From NCBI GenBank assembly GCA_964036195.1, contig OZ038459.1, positions 21,759,206 through 21,823,205 on the forward strand: 64,000 nucleotides of DNA, given 5' to 3'. The notes below the pieces were generated by a model, which saw nothing but the letters and a program-made list of their open reading frames with translations, was not told the origin of the DNA and did no database searches. The position numbers and the translations under genes are program-made. Shown here piece by piece: positions 56,801 to 64,000 of this stretch. How positions within the stretch are numbered: position 1 is the first letter of the stretch; each line of letters begins with the position of its first letter. This DNA is from Sphaerolaimus hirsutus (Eukaryota > Nematoda > Chromadorea > Monhysterida > Sphaerolaimidae).

Positions 56801-59228
56801 TTCAATGGCGTTTTTGACCGCATATAGTAGATATTTTGGTGTTAGTTATTTCATATTTGTTGTTGGTGTTGTTACATGTATTAATTATAGACCTTTAGGT
56901 TCACGTACAACATGCTGGCAACAATCGTGAATATGTTGTTCGTTGTGCCCGGAATCGACAATACAAAGTGGATGGTGCAGAGTTTGAAGGAGGCTCTAAC
57001 ACGCCATCACGGCTAATTGACATTCATGGATGTTTTTTTCATGCATGTCCAATGTGCACAAATCACTTGAGTGCTGTCAGGTATGTTATTTGGTAAAGAA
57101 ACGGTTGGTTTCATGCCTATATATAGTACACATGTTGTTATTCATGCAGACCACTCACATTGCTCGGTGGTAAAACGCCGTTGCAGGTTTGAGAATATGA
57201 CTTTTTTCGAGCTAATAACATTGCGAAGGCCGTTCGCCCTTTGCATTACGATGTATATTGGGAACATGAGTGTCGGAATGTTTTAAGTTCAAATCGTGTA
57301 ATGAAACAGTTTTTCACAGAAGCGTTATCAGATAAACCTTTGAGCATCTATGATGCTAACTTTGGTTAGTGTAGAAGTGGCATTTTTTTGTTGTTTTTTG
57401 TTTTGCTCTACTACTGTGTATCATATTGCAGGTGGCAGAATTGACACATTCCAAATTGGCACATATGACAATATGAATGTTCAAAAGCCAAATGCAGACT
57501 TTTTGGACTTTTGCAGTTTGTATCCTGCAATGTGTTTAACAAAACCAATGGCACAAGGTCCTGGAGAAATTGTTACAGAAGGGGGGATTTCTGGAGACTT
57601 GAATGAATGGGTTCTGGTACGTTTTTCATGTTTTTCTGTTTTCATCATGTTGTTATGTTTTCAATATATCGCAGAGTCATTTTGGTGTTGTCAAAGCATG
57701 GGTGCATTATCCAAAGGCGGATATATTTGTTCCACCATTACCGTTCCGAGCCAAACTACCAGGAGGTGATGAGAAGATTTTCTACAGTACATGTGCAGCA
57801 TGCTGCATTGAGCAGAATGTAAATGTGTGCACACATACATTTCAAGAACAGATTTTTCGTGGAACATGGACAACGGTTTGTTGTTGTTGTTGTTGTTGCA
57901 TACAGGATTTTTCAGGAATTTGAAGTTTGCCCTTTTCAGGTTGAATTGTGTGCGGCAATCAGGAATACAGGACTGAAGATTGTGCGGATTGTTTCAGCTC
58001 ATGTTTATGAGTCACGTGTATGGTCAAGAGATGCTGGGGTTTATTCAGGGCTAATAAGTGCATTCATGTTGGCTTTCTATAAGATAAAATGCCAAGCAAG
58101 CGGTTCGTTTTTTTTTATTTTTATTCATGTAGGAATGATAAATAAATGTATTTGCTTTAGATTTACCGCCGGACAAGAGTGCAGAAGAATATTCAGCTGA
58201 AATTTTCGAGAGATTTGGCATTTACATTGCACCAACATCGTTTGCTCCAAATCCAGTGAAACGTTCTGTTGCCAAATTGATGATCAATTCACTCATTGGA
58301 AAGTTTGCCCAGAAGAAATCCGGTTCACAGACAGAGTTTTTCAAAGATCATGGAAGCTTGTTAAAGGTTCTTGAAAATCCAAACTTGAATGTGCACTGGT
58401 TACAGGTTTACACTTGTGTTTATATAGCACCATGTAAATTGTTGTACATTTCCCGCCCTCTCTTTCAGCACTTTGGTTCAGCGGATGCATCAAAACTAGG
58501 ACTAGAGTCTTCTGTAATGGTGCAGCATTCTATATCACAGGACTCAAGTTTTGCACATGTAGGTCCAAACAATGCGTTTAGTGTTCCAATAATCACTACG
58601 ATGGTGACTGGTTATGCAAGAGTGGAGTTATATGAGGCTATGATTAGAATTCCAGAGGAATCGTTGCTGTATACAGACACGTTTGTTATCCTTTTTACCA
58701 TGTGTTTCTTTACATTAATGTTGTGTCATTGTTCTTGGTGTCGCAGGGATTCAATAATGGCTTTGGATGGGTCGAATTTGCAGTCGTTATGTGGGCATCA
58801 TCTTGGACAGTTGACACCAGTGCTGAAGGATCGATTCAAATTGGAGCATATTTGCATTGTGGGGGTTCGTTTATATATGTGTATAATTGATGAAAATTGT
58901 GTTTAATGTTATAACCTCATTGCAGCCTAAACAATATGCCTACACTGCAAAAAACCCTGACACTGGAGAAACATATAAGACTGTACGGCTGCGAGGCTTT
59001 GCAACTGCTGCGGAAACCGATCAACAAGGACAGAGTGATAGAAAACCAACCGTCTCCTATGATAATATGTGTGATGCTGTCCGATCTCTTTTAGAGCAAA
59101 CTGAGTTGAAAAAATTAGGATTGAATGAACTCAACTTTTTGTTGAGTAAAGATTTCCGTATATCTGTTGATGGTGTGCTGACCGTGGCAAAATGGATGGA
59201 TAAAGAAATACAGAGAATTGATAATTAG
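53883..59228 (+). CDS. Family B DNA polymerase, Polinton/Maverick (protein-primed) type, 18 exons
   Basis: Exons: 53883-54127, 54184-54257, 54329-54456 (or -54467), 54536-55276, 55341-55496, 55563-55892, 55956-56080, 56137-56667, 56731-56840, 56899-57080, 57150-57364, 57432-57616, 57675-57875, 57940-58102, 58161-58405, 58469-58680, 58747-58864, 58926-59228. Introns are 55-78 bp, all GT-AG. With the longer exon 3 the model is 1,424 codons. An acidic N-terminus leads into a region like the Polinton polymerase N-terminal domain. Cys-rich modules follow (CEYVV..., CETC, CPFRCAYC, CDC, CPDC, CAGCG, CSRC/CAKCG). The exonuclease shows FLDLET (D541), SRFDFHFLL (D619) and YCQRDSYAL (D739). The palm shows DFCSLYP (D975), K-x4-NS-x2-GKF (N1175) and YTDTDS (D1284, D1286), the last split by an intron. 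QHAGNNREYVV and DIHGCFFHACP precede the palm. Odd points: an in-frame TGA at 57190 and a doubtful exon 3/4 junction. Confidence 0.85.
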
Positions 59229-59830
59229 GTTCATATTCGCACATTTACTTATTTGCACTATTTTACTTTTTATACACTATATTTATTTACCACGCAAAAT
59301 ATCAAAATATATTTCCTGCACTATATTATTTATCCATGGAGAATATTTAATTGGGAAAGTGTATTGTAAGTTATTGGTATGTTTATGTGGAATGTTTAGG
59401 TTAAAAAGTCAAATATGTTATTATTAGGTGTATTAATATAATATTAGGCTCATTCAACTCGCCGTAATTTTCTGATCATGATTATATATACATTTGCATA
59501 GTTTACTTGCAATTTACAAAAGTCAAATCTTGTAAATATTTATGTGCTACTTATTTACTTAGGCCAGCGTCCTAATAGAGAAATAGTGCCCTGTGTGTAA
59601 CTAGCATTTACTGTACGTGTTTATTAGAGCCCTTCGCATAGGCATAATTGGTATAATCCTGCTCACTACTTTATATTATATTTATTTGATATTTATAATA
59701 ATACCTTGCTCAAGTTAAAATGTTATAAACCCTGCTCAATTACAATACCCATTTACTCCAAATAAGTCCCAATTTGTTAATTATGAAATATACGTTTTCA
59801 GAAAGTGATTATTATTGTTGTGTTGAATAT
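59229..59830. other. AT-rich 3' flank of the polymerase gene; no gene seen
   Basis: The stretch is strongly AT-rich with no recognisable coding exon and no clear word-family MITE. No partner Polinton gene and no obvious terminal inverted repeat of a Polinton is visible here. Confidence 0.4.
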
Positions 59831-61701
59831 ACCATGTTCTATTTACATCATTAGGAACATTTGCACCACTATTTATAATTTCCTAACCCTATCATATTAG
59901 TTCCAATGTGCGTCAATGTTTTCTGACAAATTGAAGCAAATTAGTAAATCGGCCGAGTTTGCCGACTTCGCGCCTCTCAAGATTAATAGTTTTTCTATTA
60001 GCCCAATTTGTACCTGGTATTTCTTTACCATAATTGTTTGAATGTATGCACGCGCAGTATAAGGCAACTGTTTCGGCTAGATGTGTTTATTTGTTGCATT
60101 TATGACTTATTTGTGTATTTGTATTAGGAAATTACTGTAGCTGTTTTTCTATACGTGAATTCCGTGTCTTAGCTACTTTGAGAGTTTTTACTTGAGTCTG
60201 CGGACCCCAAGCAACTGAACGAAAATAAGCTAGCGATAGAAACTTCGAATAGGAAGCTCGCTAGGCTTTGCGCTTTTGTAACACGCTGTATCTGATCGAA
60301 ATAAAGTACCTGAAACAATTCGAATCCCCTTTTTCAACACACAACTACGAAATAAACTCAACTTGGCTGTCGACAAGTGGACGTTTGGCTACAACGGGAA
60401 ACCAACCACTCTAAAGGCCGTTTCTCACTACGGTCTTGGAGCTGCTGGATTCGGTGGTAGAAGACGCTGACTTCGGTGGCTTCATCACATGGCGCAGCGA
60501 GCAGGGTGATTGCGTGACATTGTGCTATCACCAAGCCGGAACGGACATTGTGCGGCAGTTGGCAGAACTTCAAAAGTCCTGCTGAACATCAATTGGCCTT
60601 GGCTGAGCGTTGGCTGTTGATTTGCAGACAGCATTGTGCCAAAGTCACGGCACTCCTGTCTACATCCTGGGAGCGGTTCTACGCTCACGCGCGGAGGACA
60701 CTGGAGTTCTGACAAGCCTGTCAGGATTTCAGGCAGCTTTCACCAGTGTTCTGGCAAGGTGCTAGACGCTGGGCGGCACCGGCATTTGACAAGGAGTCAT
60801 TGTCGGACGGTGGTCAAACTTTCGCTGGACGCTCCTGGACATCTGGACGCCAGTGACCGCTCGCACGTCCTTCCTATGCCAAGGGAGGGTGACCTGACGG
60901 AGACAGGATCGCCACAGAGCCACGCTAGTCAAAGGGCTGTTTTTTGGGCATTCGCGGAGGTCCCTCGCTCCACTGGGTAAGAGTGGACTCATACCTCGGA
61001 AGTGCAAAAGTAGGGGTATCAGTGTACAAAGGGCTGTAGCTGACAGAGAGTGGATTTGAAAACCAAGTATTAGGATACTTGGTAGCGTGTAGGGGCTTTG
61101 CGGAGCTCCCATCAAATATACACGCTGTGCCTGCTCGGTACCATCAGATCAGACAGCACAAAAGTGCCAGAAATTCTGCATTGCACAGGCGCAATTGCAG
61201 AGCAGTGTACAGAAACACTGCCCAGAATCAGAAAGTGCACCAGAGTGCACAGAAACGTGTCACAGGTGACACGGCAAGCGCAGCACTGCGCACAGCGGCA
61301 CAGGAGCCGCTCAGGAAAGCAAGTGGCCGGCGTGGTCACGGGGCACACAGGCGTGCCAGAAAGAGCGCCAGAGCGCTCAGAAAGAGTGTGTACGGACCCT
61401 CTTTGGGCGCACACTGCTGGGCAAATAAATTGTTTATTGTCCAGGTGGATTTGACCGGTGTGTTGAAGTCAACGCGTGTAAACAATCACGTCAGGGGCTT
61501 TAGGAACACACCAGGTGCCAGTGCAGTAAAGGTCAACGCGTGAGAACACGTCAGGGGCCTGTAGGACTGCATTGGTATTGTGCGTGGCACAACAAATCCG
61601 TGGTGCACAGAGCACTACACAGAAAGACGCAGAGAAGCGTCACAAGCGTCACAGGAGACGCACTATAAAGAGAAACAGTGAAGGAAAAATCATCAGCAAA
61701 A
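59831..61701 (+). mobile_element. Probable 5' LTR and leader of the BEL/Pao element
   Basis: A TATAAG at about 60057 followed by AATAAA at 60300-60305 fits an LTR whose R/U5 ends before about 60370. 60370-61701 then forms a long leader up to the gag ATG. Exact LTR borders, the primer-binding site and the target duplication cannot be set because the 3' LTR is outside the window. The overlapping frames of 60-154 codons in the leader are not recognised as genes. Confidence 0.45.
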
Positions 61702-64000
61702 ATGGTTTCACCAACGGGTCACATCAGAAAGACCCTGGGGCCGGCAAAGCACAGGGTGGACAACAGATTGGCAAGAGAATATGCCAAATATGATCAAGAG
61801 TTATTTGCGGGAGCAACGAAGGAAGAGAAGAGAACAGAAATGAGAAGAGTGATTGCATCTGTCAAACAGGAGGGTGCAAAGTTGGAAAGTGCAATGACTG
61901 CAGTGAGAACTCAATTTGACGCATGGAGGGATGTCGTCAAGGACATTGACGAACCCGACCAGATGGAACAAGAACAGAAGATATACCAAGACTCATATGA
62001 GGAATATGCAAACATGTCAGACTTGGTGACACAGAAAATTGCAGCCATGAATGCGTACATTGAAGAATTGCAAGACATGATCCAGCAACTGAGTGGAAGT
62101 ACCATGTATGAAGTCAATACAGCATTCATACAGCAGATGGCTGCCCAGATGGCTCTGACAGCTCAGGGAGCTGCTCCGGGGGCCAGTTCAACCAATGCAA
62201 CCACAGCAAAGAGCGTCAAATTACAGAAACTGGAAGTAGAACAGTTTACTGGGGAAATTGTCAAATTTCGATCATGGTGGCAAATGTTCGAATCCCACAT
62301 TCACAATCGGACAGATTTGGAGGACATTTCCAAGTTCTCATACTTGAGGAGCTTGCTGAAAGGTTCAGCATTTGGCATGATCAGTGGATTGAGTGTGACA
62401 GCAGAGAATTATGCACCCGCAATTGCAATGCTCAAGAAGAGATATGACCAGCCAGTTGTGGTCAGAAACACGCTGATGAGTAATATCATGAAGCTGCGAC
62501 AGGCCAGGAATACCTGTCAGGATATGAGAATTTTGTTTGATGCAATTGAAAGGCTGCTCCAGCAGTTGGAGTCACTGGGTGAATCAGTAGAACATCCAAT
62601 GCTGTTGAGCCAGCTGCAACAGAAAGTGCCACCCGAGGTTCTCAGAGAAATCCAGAAGGAACAGGGAACTGAGGAAGCCTTGACGGTGGAGACATTCAGA
62701 AAGCTGTTTGGCAAGCAGCTAGCGCTCAGTGAGGCTGTACAGCACGCACAACAAACTGAGGCACCAGTTCAGCAATCGCGCCAGGGATTCGGGAATAATC
62801 CACGCGCACAGCAATTCAATAATCGATTCCAAGGCAATGGGAATCGATTTAGAGGGCCAGAGAATCCTAGGACCAGCACAGGGAGCATGTCTGTGATCCA
62901 GAATGGTCAGAGTGCACCACAGGCTGGATTCATGAATCCTGGGAGGCCGTGTGTGTTCTGCAATGACACACAGCAATTACACTTTAATGATAAGTGTCCA
63001 AAGTTCAAAACTGCCAGAGAAAGGAGAGTGATTTTGTCAAAGGCAGAGCGATGCCTGAGATGCCTGCAGAAAGGGCATTACATGAATCAATGTCAATTTA
63101 CGAGAAGTTGCTTCTATTGCAAGTCCAATAGGCACCACACTGCGGTGTGCCCAGAGAAATTTGGTGACAATAGCAATGGAAACGCTGGACGACAAATTCC
63201 AGCATTCAGAGCAAATGGTCAACAGAATGGCCAGCAATCAGCGAACAATGGCAGAAAGTCTGTGCCGACGGCCGGTCGACCAGCGCAGAGCCAACAGAGA
63301 AAGGCCACAGTGAATTGTGTCACTGTGGAAGAAGCTGGACCAGAAATGGTGGAGACAGAGACCATATCCAGCACGGTGGTTACAGAACCAAATACAAAGC
63401 AAGAGAATACGTCAGTGAACCTGTCAGTAAACAGAAATATGTCAATGCTGATGACAGCCAGAACCGTGATTGAGGCTTCAGAAATGGATACAGAGATGGA
63501 GCCTGAACAGCCACCACTACAGATTCAAGCGTTCCTGGACACAGGATCCCAGGGAACGTACATGTCAGAGAAAGTGGCCAAGAAACTCAATTTGAAGAGT
63601 ACAGGTGAACACCACATCCAGGTGTACACATTCGGAAATGAAAAGCCGCACTATAAAGTAGTACAGCAAGTGGAATTCAGAATGCGGCTCAGAAATGGCC
63701 AGAAAGTTGATATGGTGGCTGATGTGGTCCCGACGTTGACCACAGAACAAGTCAAAGTGCCTGTGTCAGAACAGGACGAAAGGTACCTGCAGAAGTACTT
63801 CCCGGATGAGAGTTACTTTGCAGACAGAATTCCCAAGGAAAAAGGGACAGAGTGCAAGTTCAAGCCAGACATTATAGTAGGCTTGAATTATTTCTGGGAC
63901 TTGATGTCCAGAAACACCAGCACCACCAGACTTCCGTCAGGATTGTATGTGATTCCATCAGAATTGGGATTGCTGATGGGAGGTGGGCAGCTGACGAGCA
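61702..64000 (+). CDS. BEL/Pao retrotransposon gag-pro polyprotein, open at the window edge
   Basis: One uninterrupted frame of 766 codons runs from the ATG at 61702 to the window end. Residues 1-150 are charged and coiled-coil-like. From about 175, KLEVEQFTGEIVKFRSWW and YLRSLLKGSA match the Pao-type gag domain (DUF1759). Three zinc knuckles follow: C417-x2-C-x6-H-x4-C, C451-x2-C-x4-H-x4-C and C470-x2-C-x4-H-x4-C. A Gln/Asn-rich linker leads to the aspartic protease signature LDTGSQGTYMS (catalytic D613) in a DUF1758-like domain. FKPDIIVGLNYFWDLM and LPSGLYVIPSELGLLMGG fit the continuation of that domain. Reverse transcriptase, RNase H and integrase should lie beyond 64000. The frame is intact, so the element may be young. 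Confidence 0.9.
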   Translation, partial: MVSPTGHIRKTLGPAKHRVDNRLAREYAKYDQELFAGATKEEKRTEMRRVIASVKQEGAKLESAMTAVRTQFDAWRDVVKDIDEPDQMEQEQKIYQDSYEEYANMSDLVTQKIAAMNAYIEELQDMIQQLSGSTMYEVNTAFIQQMAAQMALTAQGAAPGASSTNATTAKSVKLQKLEVEQFTGEIVKFRSWWQMFESHIHNRTDLEDISKFSYLRSLLKGSAFGMISGLSVTAENYAPAIAMLKKRYDQPVVVRNTLMSNIMKLRQARNTCQDMRILFDAIERLLQQLESLGESVEHPMLLSQLQQKVPPEVLREIQKEQGTEEALTVETFRKLFGKQLALSEAVQHAQQTEAPVQQSRQGFGNNPRAQQFNNRFQGNGNRFRGPENPRTSTGSMSVIQNGQSAPQAGFMNPGRPCVFCNDTQQLHFNDKCPKFKTARERRVILSKAERCLRCLQKGHYMNQCQFTRSCFYCKSNRHHTAVCPEKFGDNSNGNAGRQIPAFRANGQQNGQQSANNGRKSVPTAGRPAQSQQRKATVNCVTVEEAGPEMVETETISSTVVTEPNTKQENTSVNLSVNRNMSMLMTARTVIEASEMDTEMEPEQPPLQIQAFLDTGSQGTYMSEKVAKKLNLKSTGEHHIQVYTFGNEKPHYKVVQQVEFRMRLRNGQKVDMVADVVPTLTTEQVKVPVSEQDERYLQKYFPDESYFADRIPKEKGTECKFKPDIIVGLNYFWDLMSRNTSTTRLPSGLYVIPSELGLLMGGGQLTS

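Noticed and set aside
57190..57192. TGA as selenocysteine or programmed readthrough
   Set aside because: No Cys is expected at this position and no special downstream structure is evident; error, nonsense mutation or a small intron is simpler.
60290..60330. Possible tRNA T-arm (AATTCGAATCCCC)
   Set aside because: No acceptor stem or anticodon arm can be built upstream; it lies in the retroelement LTR region beside AATAAA.
60636..61543. Frames of 100-154 codons on both strands in the retroelement leader
   Set aside because: Several overlapping frames are open at once with Arg/Ser/His-rich composition and no domain; this is typical of a non-coding leader.

Overview
The window looks like nuclear DNA from an invertebrate animal. 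It holds a BEL/Pao retrotransposon (a group known only from animals), genes with canonical GT-AG introns, and a very dense load of short inverted-repeat transposons. Nothing seen fixes the phylum. There is a 200-base N gap at 33152-33351. Most open frames of 60-130 codons lie inside repeats and are not genes.

Layout. 1-11.7 kb is almost entirely miniature transposons, with one gene remnant near 1.3 kb. 12-14.5 kb holds exons of an unidentified minus-strand host gene with transposons packed between (and once inside) its exons. 18.3-20.0 kb holds a complete three-exon minus-strand gene for a small membrane protein with a PPPY tail. 20.5-51.7 kb is a two-copy block: 20494-33133 is repeated at 34295-51748 (segments A/B and 1/2). 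It is either a tandem duplication or two haplotypes scaffolded one after the other around the gap. 52.8-59.2 kb is nearly repeat-free and holds an 18-exon family B DNA polymerase gene of Polinton/Maverick type with a divergent 331-codon ORF. 59.8-64 kb is the 5' part of a BEL/Pao element whose gag-pro frame runs off the window.

The two-copy block is the most informative part, because each copy supplies empty target sites for insertions in the other. This resolves three transposon groups from sequence alone. (1) Elements with 8-bp target duplications (hAT-like) have ends TAGTGATG, TAGGGT, CAACGATGG or CAG(A/T)GTTGTT, and their interiors are built from iterated short words such as GGCGCC, GGGATC, TTTTCCG or GGCACC. 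(2) Elements with 3-bp CWG duplications (PIF/Harbinger-like) have ends GGGGCAGTCCC, GTGCCAGTTCC or GGGCCAGATTT. (3) Elements with TA duplications (Tc1/mariner/pogo-like) include several families that share the outer end CCGTATT but have different inner words. One site carries what looks like an excision footprint, and one locus shows three levels of nesting.

The polymerase gene keeps all its palm motifs (DFCSLYP, K-x4-NS-x2-G, YTDTDS) and exonuclease acidic residues across 17 small introns. The best splice model still has one in-frame TGA and one doubtful splice junction. It is therefore either a recently decayed element gene or a host-resident gene whose model needs transcript evidence.
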